From the NCBI RefSeq assembly GCF_030053415.1, contig NZ_JASGBJ010000001.1, positions 248,001 through 312,000 of the forward strand: a stretch of 64,000 bases of DNA, in the 5' to 3' direction. Under the pieces are notes generated by a model, which saw nothing but the letters and a program-made list of their open reading frames with translations, was not told the origin of the DNA and did no database searches. Source of the DNA: Marinobacter sp. CHS3-4 (lineage in GTDB: Bacteria; Pseudomonadota; Gammaproteobacteria; Pseudomonadales; Oleiphilaceae). The position numbers and the translations under genes are program-made. Below are positions 27,262 through 34,021 of the stretch, piece after piece (position 1 is the first letter of the stretch; the number at the start of each line of letters is the position of its first letter).

Positions 27262-27735
27262 GTGAATATCGTTAGATCAGTGACTGATGCAATTGTTGTG
27301 GTGCTAGGAGCCGTAATGGTCGGTGCATCACTATATGGTCTTTTTCTTTCGCCTCACCGAGGCCCAAATGCTTCGATAGTAGCTAACATGCTTGTAATAG
27401 TTATCGGGAGTTTTCTAATTTATGCCCCTTTTAGAAAACGCAAGAAAAATCATTTACAAACAGAAATAGTTGAAAGTAATTTTTCTGGCAAACATATACA
27501 TGGCCCCAGTGGAAATGCCGGAGAACCAGTCCCTTCTGCCCTGTATTATTTTGGTTCAATGTTTATATGGCTTGGCCACATCATTGTTGCCTTATGCATG
27601 TTAGGCGTAGTAGTTCTGATATTTTTTATTAGCCCAGGAGGGACGTCTGGTGTTCCATTGGGTATTGGGATTATGGGGGCAATGTTTTTATATCTAGTGG
27701 ATCGAGTGTTAAGGTTTTATGGGGCAAATGACTAG
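27262..27735 (+). CDS. Cassette 5: membrane protein of unknown function
   Basis: 157 residues from the GTG at 27262, which has GGAGG five bases before it; the open frame upstream runs through attC4 and is not coding. Two helices at the N-terminus, a hydrophilic loop (KHIHGPSGNAGEPVPS) and two C-terminal helices. Low GC. Confidence 0.65.
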   Translation: MNIVRSVTDAIVVVLGAVMVGASLYGLFLSPHRGPNASIVANMLVIVIGSFLIYAPFRKRKKNHLQTEIVESNFSGKHIHGPSGNAGEPVPSALYYFGSMFIWLGHIIVALCMLGVVVLIFFISPGGTSGVPLGIGIMGAMFLYLVDRVLRFYGAND

Positions 27736-27755
27736 AGCGCACGGAATATACGCGC

Positions 27756-27867
27756 ATAATAAAGAAAATTAATCCGACCAATTTTCGCGGCGCTGCGGCT
27801 GTGGCGAATGCCACAGTCCTCACCCCCTCACCCCGCTACAATGGTCGGCTTATTTGCTGCGTTATGT
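27756..27867 (+). repeat. attC site 5 (degenerate left end)
   Basis: The right end GTTATGT and the complementary arms CCGACCATTT/AATGGTCGG are clear, but the left simple site reads ATAATAAAG instead of TAACAA. Confidence 0.6.
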
Positions 27868-27878
27868 GAAAAGAGGCC

Positions 27879-28214
27879 ATGCCACTATCTGATCTATCCG
27901 AGCAAGAGCTCAATATTGTAAGGCAGTGTTTGTATGCCGCTGCGGACGGTCCTTTTTTTGAGGAATGCGAGTTTCACTCGCTATTTGGTTTGGAACGCGA
28001 GGTAGTTCGCGATGTCGCGTCCCGCTTACCTGGCATATTGGAACTCCATCAATACGGAACCAGCGAGGATGATTATCTTCTCGCTATCAACAACTCTCTC
28101 AATAACCTCATTGGCTACCCACATAGGATGGAAAGGGAGTTATCAAAAATGGTTTCGGCTACAAAGAATGAACTGGAGCAAATCTTGGACAAATTTCGTG
28201 GGTCGTCCACATAA
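27879..28214 (+). CDS. Cassette 6: small soluble hypothetical protein
   Basis: 111 residues, predicted cytoplasmic and mostly helical (MPLSDLSEQELNIVRQCLYAA, ending in a coiled-coil-like ELSKMVSATKNELEQILDKF). No membrane helix. ATG after GAGGCC. The TAA stop is in attC6. Family not recognised, though similar small proteins with a DGPFFEECEFHSLFG stretch may exist in other cassette arrays. Confidence 0.65.
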   Translation: MPLSDLSEQELNIVRQCLYAAADGPFFEECEFHSLFGLEREVVRDVASRLPGILELHQYGTSEDDYLLAINNSLNNLIGYPHRMERELSKMVSATKNELEQILDKFRGSST

Positions 28215-28292
28215 CCAATCATTCAAGTTCATTGCGGCCCTGAGGGCCTCCACCGGACCGCTTTCAGCGGCCGCTTAGCACCGGCGTTAACA
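28212..28292 (+). repeat. attC site 6 (main class)
   Basis: 81 bp from TAACCAA to GTTAACA, with GCGGCCCTGAGGGCCTCCACCGG arms. Confidence 0.85.
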
Positions 28293-28307
28293 GTTAAGGA
28301 GATCGTA

Positions 28308-28661
28308 GTGAATTGGTTTTGGGATGCTTTTCAGCAGACAGAAATTATCGAAAATCGAAAACGGGGCAGCGAGGCGCATATTGATGCAAAGGTTGCTCTC
28401 CGTTCGATCAACGAGCTAGAGGAAAAGGTCGATCGTCTCTCGCTTCTTTGCCACGCGCTGTTTGAAGAATTGGAGCGAACAACCGGTTTTTCCGAAGCTC
28501 AGCTCAAAGAGAAAATGACTCAAATTGACCTTCGCGATGGAAGATCAGACGGCAAGTTTGATCCTGTTCTGGGGAGCGATTGCCCGGATTGTGGTCGCAA
28601 AGTAAAGAAAACGCGGTCAAATTGCTTTTGGTGCGGTGCTAGCCTTCGAGCACTCGGCTAG
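28308..28661 (+). CDS. Cassette 7: coiled-coil protein with C-terminal zinc ribbon
   Basis: 117 residues from GTG after AAGGAGATC. A helical, coiled-coil-like middle (INELEEKVDRLSLLCHALFEELE) leads to a C-terminal CPDC...CFWC pair, a rubredoxin-type zinc ribbon. It is the only cassette protein with a clear metal site. It may bind nucleic acid or a partner protein; function unknown. Confidence 0.7.
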   Translation: MNWFWDAFQQTEIIENRKRGSEAHIDAKVALRSINELEEKVDRLSLLCHALFEELERTTGFSEAQLKEKMTQIDLRDGRSDGKFDPVLGSDCPDCGRKVKKTRSNCFWCGASLRALG

Positions 28662-28672
28662 GCCCAGCCTGT

Positions 28673-28753
28673 TAACAAGTCAATCAAGTACATTCCGGCC
28701 TTCGGCCTCCACCGGACGCCCCTGTCGGGCCGCCGCTTATTTCAGCGTTATAC
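28673..28753 (+). repeat. attC site 7 (main class)
   Basis: 81 bp from TAACAAG to GTTATAC, with arms TTCCGGCC/GGCCTCCACCGGACG. Confidence 0.88.
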
Positions 28754-28790
28754 ACCAGGAAAATGAATACTCACAGAATGGAGTCTGACT

Positions 28791-29084
28791 ATGAAAAAAC
28801 AGATTAAACGTCTCTTACCGCACCAAAATGGAAAGGTTTTTGGGGTGCTCATGGCAGTTGCTACATTGCCAATTTTCTTACCCATGATTTTAATGATGAA
28901 CCTCGCTGGTCCGCCGATGGGGCCAGACGGAAACACCGTTGGATTTCCAACTTTCGTCTTCTTTATTTTCCCATTGCTCTACCTGATTTTCGGCTATATA
29001 TCTGTCGTGATTGGCTGCTTTTTCTACAATATCCTCAATCGGTTTATCGGCGGGTTTGAATTTCATGTCGAAGAGGTTCATTGA
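28791..29084 (+). CDS. Cassette 8: two-helix membrane protein
   Basis: 97 residues with a basic N-terminus (MKKQIKRLLPHQNGK) and two hydrophobic segments of about 23 and 30 residues. A glycine/proline loop (GPPMGPDGNTVGFP) lies between them. Start ATG after GGAGTC. Unknown family. Confidence 0.65.
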   Translation: MKKQIKRLLPHQNGKVFGVLMAVATLPIFLPMILMMNLAGPPMGPDGNTVGFPTFVFFIFPLLYLIFGYISVVIGCFFYNILNRFIGGFEFHVEEVH

Positions 29085-29096
29085 GGTCGAGATGTA

Positions 29097-29180
29097 TAAC
29101 AATGCCATTAAGGTTGTTCCGGGCCATTGGCCCTACACCGGGCGCCCTTGTCAGGGCGCCGCTTATGGCTGGCGTTATGG
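29097..29180 (+). repeat. attC site 8 (main class)
   Basis: 84 bp from TAACAAT to GTTATGG. Its inner part (CGCCCTTGTCAGGGCGCCGCTTATGGCTGGCG) recurs almost unchanged in attC11. Confidence 0.88.
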
Positions 29181-29195
29181 CCACAAGGAAGTCGA

Positions 29196-29561
29196 GTGAA
29201 GCTCAAAGTTTGTTTAACAATTTTCGTCTTTTTCTTGCTCGTGAACTTGGTTGAATCTGTATTGGAAACAGGCCGAAGCGCACTTCAGGAAATGATGGAG
29301 AAAGAGATTCGCGTGAGCGTGCTTGGTCCAGAGCCTTGGGATCTTGAAACCTGGGAGTTCATGTCGAAAGAGCAGCTTTCGAATCTCATGAAAAATGATG
29401 ACTTCCTGAAAAAGTTCTCGTCAGCCAAACAAGAAGCCCAAGACAAATACCAGTGGTATTTTATAGCCATTAGCGTAGTCCAGATTCTATTGATGCTTTT
29501 GTTGGCTCTCGGTTGTGGCAAGTTAGTCATCGGAATCGTGAGGCGTAATGAGCAGCCATAA
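29196..29561 (+). CDS. Cassette 9: bitopic/double-helix membrane protein
   Basis: 121 residues from the GTG at 29196 (AAGGAAG before it). The longer frame reads through attC8. A hydrophobic helix at each end (KVCLTIFVFFLLVNLV and YFIAISVVQILLMLLLALG) encloses an acidic helical domain. The TAA stop lies in attC9. Confidence 0.65.
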   Translation: MKLKVCLTIFVFFLLVNLVESVLETGRSALQEMMEKEIRVSVLGPEPWDLETWEFMSKEQLSNLMKNDDFLKKFSSAKQEAQDKYQWYFIAISVVQILLMLLLALGCGKLVIGIVRRNEQP

Positions 29562-29645
29562 CCAGTCGGTCAACCGGACGCCAAAAGCGTACCGCTTTTG
29601 GTTCCCTCCGCTGGCGCTCCGGCGCCGGTTACCTCAGCGTTAAAT
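29559..29645 (+). repeat. attC site 9
   Basis: 87 bp from TAACCAG to GTTAAAT, with CCAAAAGCG/CGCTTTTGG as inner arms. It departs from the main class in its stem sequence. Confidence 0.75.
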
Positions 29646-29899
29646 CAGTAGTGATAACGGAGCTGGGCGATTAGCAAAGCGTCATCCGTGACTTTGTAAA
29701 CTATTCGGTGTTCTTCGTTGATCCGGCGGGACCAGTACCCGGCGAGGCTGTGTTTGAGGGGCTCTGGTTTGCCAACACCTTCGAACGGTTCTCGCTTGGT
29801 CTCTTTGATCAGCTTGTTGATTCGGTTAAGAATCTTTTTGTCGGTTTTCTGCCAGTACAGATAGTCTTCCCAGGCGTTCTCGGAGAAGATGAGTTTCAT
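29645..29899 (-). CDS. yoeB: Cassette 10: YoeB-type mRNA interferase toxin
   Basis: 84 residues, exactly the size of YoeB. It is a ribosome-dependent endoribonuclease that cleaves mRNA at start regions. The conserved PFEGVGKPEPLKH, RRINEEHRIVY and final RYHY carry the catalytic glutamate, arginine and histidine/tyrosine, so it looks active. It overlaps its antitoxin gene by 4 bp (ATGA). The gene lies opposite to all other cassettes, as toxin-antitoxin cassettes with their own promoter often do. Confidence 0.95.
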   Translation of the reverse strand: MKLIFSENAWEDYLYWQKTDKKILNRINKLIKETKREPFEGVGKPEPLKHSLAGYWSRRINEEHRIVYKVTDDALLIAQLRYHY

Positions 29900-30147
29900 T
29901 CAAGAAGTTCCTTTTCTTGACCACCGCCTTGCTCCAGCTCGGCAACGGATTCCAGCAAACGCCGTGCGTTTTTTGGTGAGCGCAGAAGGTATGCAGTTTC
30001 TTGCAGTGCCTCGTAGTCCTCGAGGGAGATCATTACCACTGACTGCGACTTGCTCCGGGTGATGATCACAGGGGAGTGGTCTTCACAGACCTGCTCCATG
30101 GTTTTTGCTAGATTGGTTCTAGCGGCTGTGTAGCTAATGGCATCCAT
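29896..30147 (-). CDS. yefM: Cassette 10: YefM/Phd-type antitoxin
   Basis: 83 residues from MDAISYTAARTNLAKTM, the standard YefM start; an upstream extension of 21 codons runs into the cassette leader. It neutralises YoeB and represses its own promoter with it. The C-terminal toxin-binding part is AYLLRSPKNARRLLESVAEL. First gene of the pair. Confidence 0.95.
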   Translation of the reverse strand: MDAISYTAARTNLAKTMEQVCEDHSPVIITRSKSQSVVMISLEDYEALQETAYLLRSPKNARRLLESVAELEQGGGQEKELLE

Positions 30148-30204
30148 GAGGTTGCTCCTGTACAGGATGTTGAACATGGTCAGGATAGCGTACGCCAAAG
30201 GATT

Positions 30205-30279
30205 TAACAATCTGCTGCACAGCGACCTATTTTCCGCCGCTTCGCGGCTCCAAACCGGCGCGTGGGCCGGGCGTTATAC
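30205..30279 (+). repeat. attC site 10
   Basis: 75 bp from TAACAAT to GTTATAC; short arms (CCGCCGCTTCGCGG). It closes the yefM-yoeB cassette. Confidence 0.75.
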
Positions 30280-30297
30280 ACAAGGAAGTAATCGATC

Positions 30298-30564
30298 ATG
30301 GCAAGGAATCGCGGCCAAGGTGGGCCGATTGAATCAAGGTTGATCAGTCTATTCGCATCGCTGTTTTTCTCTATCCCAACCGCAGCGTTCGTTTGGCTCT
30401 GGGTCAACTTAGAGCTGGCCGTCTATTGGGATGGCTTTCTCAGTAGTAGTTACCTCGTCACCTGTATCATCGTTTTTGCTGTGTTGGCCTTGCTGCTCCC
30501 GCAACTCTTTCCATCTATTCTCGGGGGTGTCTGGCGCGGTATAGCCAAAGTTTGGAGCTGGTGA
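30298..30564 (+). CDS. Cassette 11: small membrane protein
   Basis: 88 residues. A short hydrophilic start (MARNRGQGGPIESR) is followed by two hydrophobic helices (LFASLFFSIPTAAFVWLWV and LVTCIIVFAVLALLLPQLF) and a tryptophan-rich end. Start ATG after AAGGAAG. Unknown. Confidence 0.62.
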   Translation: MARNRGQGGPIESRLISLFASLFFSIPTAAFVWLWVNLELAVYWDGFLSSSYLVTCIIVFAVLALLLPQLFPSILGGVWRGIAKVWSW

Positions 30565-30582
30565 GGGTGGTAACCTCATGTA

Positions 30583-30666
30583 TAACCAGTAGTTGTAGTA
30601 CGTTCCGGGCCTACGGCCCTCCACCGGACGCCCTTGTCAGGGCGCCGCTTATGGCTGGCGTTAAAT
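30583..30666 (+). repeat. attC site 11 (main class)
   Basis: 84 bp from TAACCAG to GTTAAAT, very close to attC3 and attC8. Confidence 0.88.
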
Positions 30667-30826
30667 GGGAGCCGGGAGCTTCATTTGCGCTGTGATTGTG
30701 TCATTGGAGCGTGCTCCACTTTCTTAAATAATAACGGCCTATGTTGGACCGAGAGGCTGAAGTTTTGATCGGATAAATACAGAGTCAACCTAGAGCAAGG
30801 CGAGATCAATATAAGGATTCGATTGA

Positions 30827-31624
30827 ATGGACACACATACGCCGAAAACTAATCTCAAAACCGTTGGGCGGTCTTTAACTTTTCTCGCCGTGGCCGGGGC
30901 GTTGATTGCCTTGCTGATACAGTCTCCAAAAGAGGCGGATTGGATTTACTACAGCCCTAAAGGGAAGATCATTGAGGGCGCGTTTTATGATCGATGCAGG
31001 GGACGCATCACGCGGCAGTGGGGCAAATGCCGCTATATCGACATTCTCCTCGGTGCCGACGTGTCCTCGGTGACAAGTGAGCCGGAGCTAGGGGCAAATA
31101 TTGATGGTGTCAAGGTTATCCAGCACTCTGATGGCAGGTGCCGTATTTTTGTCCGAAATGACGGCAAAACGGTCAGTATCCGTAATGAGAAAGGGCAAAG
31201 TAGGCCGGGCAGCGCGCGGCTGAGCGCAGCAGAAAGAAGGGCCAAGCCGTTGATTACTGTCAGTGTGCCAAGTGGTCTGACGGAATACGACTCCCTAACC
31301 TATCGTGAACCCACCGATTTTGTCCGCTGGAAAATAGACGGTCGGGACGAGCCTTCAAGCCGGAATTATCGAAGCACAGGCTGGGCATTTATTGAAGCTA
31401 AGGATCAGATTGTTGGTATAGGCCTGCTTGGCGACGATTCTGTGGGTGGCGCCGGTGTTATGTCTGTAACAGAGGACGCATTTGAAGACAGAAGCCGTGT
31501 TGAAGCCTACGAAAAGGGTGTTATCGCCGATGCATTTGCTTGGCGGGATGATGTGTTGGCTCGGTTCAGTTCGAACCTAGGCCTGGAGGTTCCAACGGAC
31601 TGTGAGGCGCTGCAGCAAAGCTGA
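30827..31624 (+). CDS. Cassette 12: membrane-anchored protein of unknown function
   Basis: 265 residues, the largest product of the array. One N-terminal helix (SLTFLAVAGALIALLIQ) anchors a likely periplasmic domain with four cysteines (CRGRITRQWGKC, DGRCRIF, TDCEAL). No signal-peptide site is obvious. It has an unusually long 160-bp leader after attC11, which may hold its own promoter. Codon usage is closer to the core genome than in neighbouring cassettes. No family recognised. Confidence 0.7.
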   Translation: MDTHTPKTNLKTVGRSLTFLAVAGALIALLIQSPKEADWIYYSPKGKIIEGAFYDRCRGRITRQWGKCRYIDILLGADVSSVTSEPELGANIDGVKVIQHSDGRCRIFVRNDGKTVSIRNEKGQSRPGSARLSAAERRAKPLITVSVPSGLTEYDSLTYREPTDFVRWKIDGRDEPSSRNYRSTGWAFIEAKDQIVGIGLLGDDSVGGAGVMSVTEDAFEDRSRVEAYEKGVIADAFAWRDDVLARFSSNLGLEVPTDCEALQQS

Positions 31625-31734
31625 GAAACCCTCAGCTAGGTAGCAGTTGAATTAAATACTGGGGGTGTGACCTGCTCTACTCCGTTTCATGGAGATCATG
31701 GGTCGGAGCGCATGCGTCACTCCGCAAATAGTTA

Positions 31735-31819
31735 TAACAAGTCGCTTAAGTCTGTTCCCGGCCTGGCGGCCGTCCACCGGACGCCCTTGTCAGGGCGCCG
31801 CTAAACAAAAGCGTTATAC
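31735..31819 (+). repeat. attC site 12 (main class)
   Basis: 85 bp from TAACAAG to GTTATAC with CGGCCTGGCGGCCGTCCACCGG arms. Between the stop of cassette 12 and this site (31625-31734) I see nothing else. Confidence 0.88.
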
Positions 31820-31853
31820 GGCTATCCCAGGGATCGAGTAAAGAGCAAAGTGG

Positions 31854-32057
31854 ATGATCATTAGAGTGTTGGGAACAGTAGTCGGAGTATTATTCGTTAT
31901 TGGCAGCATCCTGATGCTGTCTACTTCAACGGCCTCGGTTGTTTCGGGTGTCTCGATTCTGTTCTTGGGGCTTATTTTCGTGGTTTACGGTGTTGCAGGT
32001 AAGAAAGGGCTTGGAAAAATCTTTCCCAGTCTTGTTCGGAGTAAACATGACCGCTGA
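31854..32057 (+). CDS. Cassette 13: very small two-helix membrane protein
   Basis: 67 residues: two hydrophobic helices (VLGTVVGVLFVIGSILML and VVSGVSILFLGLIFVVYGVAG) and a basic tail (KKGLGKIFPSLVRSKHDR). GTG at 31851 or ATG 31854 could start it; the ribosome-binding sequence GAGTAAAGAGC is weak. Unknown. Confidence 0.55.
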   Translation: MIIRVLGTVVGVLFVIGSILMLSTSTASVVSGVSILFLGLIFVVYGVAGKKGLGKIFPSLVRSKHDR

Positions 32058-32063
32058 GCCACA

Positions 32064-32142
32064 TAACAAGCGGCTACTATCGGACTGGTAAAAGCTCCGG
32101 CTTCGCCTCCACTTTTACCAGCCGCAGAGCCGAGCGTTATAC
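32064..32142 (+). repeat. attC site 13 (minor class)
   Basis: 79 bp from TAACAAG to GTTATAC with arms ACTGGTAAAAG/CTTTTACCAG. Same flanking words as attC2 (GGCTACTA..., GCCGCAGAGCC). Confidence 0.85.
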
Positions 32143-32156
32143 CCTGGGGATGAAGG

Positions 32157-32453
32157 ATGCAAATAACTAGCTTCCTGCCAGTTTTTGCGATAGTGGTTTT
32201 CGTGATTTGTCACATAGCAATTCAATTGCTGTCTATCGCTTATGTTGATTGGAAAAAAGCTAAAGAGAAGGGCGTTGCGATTGGGTTGGCAGTGTGGGGA
32301 GGCTACCGTCACGAATGGGCCCAGGAATTTGTGAGCGGATCAAAGCTCAATGTCATGGTTAAGCTCGACAAAGTTCGGCTTTGCGCGATTTGGATTTTTG
32401 TTGGGTTCTTCGCACTTTCGCTACTAGGCACACCGTTCGCGCATAACCAGTAG
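32157..32453 (+). CDS. Cassette 14: two-helix membrane protein
   Basis: 98 residues with a hydrophobic helix at the N-terminus and one near the C-terminus. Between them is a hydrophilic part containing VDWKKAKEKG and WGGYRHEWAQEF. The last codons and the TAG stop lie inside attC14, so the attC supplies the residues NQ. Start ATG after GATGAAGG. Confidence 0.65.
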   Translation: MQITSFLPVFAIVVFVICHIAIQLLSIAYVDWKKAKEKGVAIGLAVWGGYRHEWAQEFVSGSKLNVMVKLDKVRLCAIWIFVGFFALSLLGTPFAHNQ

Positions 32454-32546
32454 TTGCAGTGCGTTCCGGCCCTGAAGGGCCTCCACCGGACCGGTTTTAC
32501 AGCGCGGTAGCGCCTACAAACCGGCCGCTGAACATTGGCGTTATAG
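32444..32546 (+). repeat. attC site 14 (main class, long loop)
   Basis: 103 bp from TAACCAG to GTTATAG. Confidence 0.86.
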
Positions 32547-32563
32547 CACTTCGAGATCTCAGA

Positions 32564-32788
32564 ATGGGCGATTACAGAATCACTTTGGGTTCGCATCTCT
32601 TAATACTGATGGTCAATTTGATATGCGTACGAATGATCTATGACGTAAGCGATGGTGAGGTTGCATGGCGGGGAATCTTCCAGCTGCACCAGGCAGAATT
32701 CGCAACTGTTGCTGTTGTCCTGTTCACGATGGCTTGCAATCTAATCTATGCCAAAGAACTGTACAGGAAGTTCTCTGGGCGACTATAA
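32564..32788 (+). CDS. Cassette 15: small membrane protein
   Basis: 74 residues from the ATG at 32564 (MGDYRITLGSHLLILMVNLI), chosen because the longer frame begins within attC14. Two hydrophobic helices (about residues 9-25 and 46-62). TAA stop inside attC15. Unknown. Confidence 0.55.
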   Translation: MGDYRITLGSHLLILMVNLICVRMIYDVSDGEVAWRGIFQLHQAEFATVAVVLFTMACNLIYAKELYRKFSGRL

Positions 32789-32860
32789 CAAGGCGCATCA
32801 GTACACGGCCGATTGCCGCCGGACGCCACTGGCGTGTCGCCGCTGTGCTTGGCGTTATAT
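32786..32860 (+). repeat. attC site 15 (main class, short)
   Basis: 75 bp from TAACAAG to GTTATAT, with GCCGCCGGACGCCACTGGCGTGTCGCCGCTG arms; nearly the same inner part as attC16. Confidence 0.85.
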
Positions 32861-32882
32861 GGAAAGAGATTCGCGAGTACCT

Positions 32883-33287
32883 ATGAAGTCAACATCTGCG
32901 TTTTTAGTGATGGCAATCCAGTTTTTCGTGGTGTCATCTAGCTATGGGCATTCAAAAGAGGACGTCGAATTTACTAAAAAAGAAATTAGTGAATTACTTG
33001 AAGTCTATCAAACCCACATGGCTACACAGCTACGCCAAATGAATGAGTTTGTAGGAGATGATGCCATCACAAACCTCTCTATGTTTAACCATTTGATCGA
33101 AGCAACCGAGGCTAAGGACAGACCTCTTGAGCAAGTTAGAAGTATGCTGGTTCTCCTCCTAAAACATAGCGTGGAGGATGTCGAAAATATCTGCGAATTG
33201 AAGCCGTTCGAGCCTTCTCAAAATAGATGCTATCGAATCTTGAAAAAGGCTCATGAAAACATTGAAGAGCATTCCGGATACCAATGA
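32883..33287 (+). CDS. Cassette 16: exported helical protein
   Basis: 134 residues starting with a signal peptide (MKSTSAFLVMAIQFFVVSSSYG). The mature part is acidic and helical with two cysteines (ENICELKPF and QNRCYRI) that could form a disulphide in the periplasm. A longer upstream frame passes through attC15 and is discarded. Unknown function. Confidence 0.68.
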   Translation: MKSTSAFLVMAIQFFVVSSSYGHSKEDVEFTKKEISELLEVYQTHMATQLRQMNEFVGDDAITNLSMFNHLIEATEAKDRPLEQVRSMLVLLLKHSVEDVENICELKPFEPSQNRCYRILKKAHENIEEHSGYQ

Positions 33288-33293
33288 ACCATA

Positions 33294-33369
33294 TAACCAG
33301 TCGCAGCAGTACGTGGACTTCGGCCACCGGACGCCACTGTCGTGGCGCCGCTGTGCTTCGGCGTTATGA
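33294..33369 (+). repeat. attC site 16 (main class, short)
   Basis: 76 bp from TAACCAG to GTTATGA. Confidence 0.85.
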
Positions 33370-33378
33370 GAGCTCAAT

Positions 33379-33654
33379 ATGAGCAAAGAGAAAGAACGAA
33401 AAATATTTCAGCTTATTGGCTTGTGCGTTGTTTCAGTGATTTTGTTGGCTGTTTTGCTCATTCTCGCAGTCAGTGGGTATTTGGATGGTGATATCAGCGC
33501 CTTCGGGAGGCGTAATCGGGGCAGTCATGAATTGTCCGAGGATCCGACGGAGTTTTGGTACAGCGTCCTAGCTTGGGGCGGATTTATACTGATGTTCGTC
33601 TTTTTGGTGGTCCAAGAAATAATTAAAAGGGTCAGAGATATCAGGAACTCATAA
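33379..33654 (+). CDS. Cassette 17: two-helix membrane protein
   Basis: 91 residues. Basic start (MSKEKERKIFQ), a long hydrophobic helix (LIGLCVVSVILLAVLLILAVSGYL), a charged loop and a second helix (LAWGGFILMFVFLVVQEI). TAA stop in attC17. Unknown. Confidence 0.62.
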   Translation: MSKEKERKIFQLIGLCVVSVILLAVLLILAVSGYLDGDISAFGRRNRGSHELSEDPTEFWYSVLAWGGFILMFVFLVVQEIIKRVRDIRNS

Positions 33655-33747
33655 CCAGTTATTCAAGTACGTTCCGGCCCTGACGGGCCTCCACCGGACC
33701 GCCTTTCCGCTGCGCTCCAAGGCGGCCGCTTAATATTGGCGTTAAAA
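33652..33747 (+). repeat. attC site 17 (main class)
   Basis: 96 bp from TAACCAG to GTTAAAA, close to attC4 with a longer loop. Confidence 0.87.
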
Positions 33748-33751
33748 GTCT

Positions 33752-33928
33752 ATGTTGCATGAAGCAGTGAGTAGAGATCAGGTAGCCAAAGTAAGGCCAT
33801 TCTCATTATCTATTTTAATGGGTTCGGCGGTAGTGACCGTCACTGGGCATATTTCCGACAGTATCCTGTTCACCGGCTATGCGCCAAACTACCTTCTGTC
33901 TGCGCATGGTCCAAAGCAAAGACTTTAA
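33752..33928 (+). CDS. Cassette 18: possible 58-residue protein
   Basis: MLHEAVSRDQVAKVRPFSLSILMG and onward, ending at the TAA within the last attC-like site. It has no convincing ribosome-binding site. I propose it because it fills the space between attC17 and the final attC exactly as the other cassette genes do. Confidence 0.35.
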   Translation: MLHEAVSRDQVAKVRPFSLSILMGSAVVTVTGHISDSILFTGYAPNYLLSAHGPKQRL

Positions 33929-34014
33929 CAAGTCGTTTTAGTACGTGGCTGACGGCCGCCAGAGGCCCTTTTCATTGCGGCTTCGCCTCAATTGCAAGAT
34001 CATGGCCGTTTATG
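33926..34014 (+). repeat. attC-like site 18 (decayed; end of array)
   Basis: The left end TAACAAG is normal and complementary arms are present (ATTGCGGCTTCGCCTCAATTGCAAG region). The right simple site reads GTTTATG rather than GTTATG. No attC is found further on, so this marks the distal end of the array. Confidence 0.55.
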
Positions 34015-34021
34015 AAGGCGG

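Noticed and set aside
25583..34014. Repeats could be read as a CRISPR array
   Set aside because: Repeats are 75-114 bp, variable, palindromic and bounded by TAAC/GTTA sites, while the spacers are genes. This is an integron.
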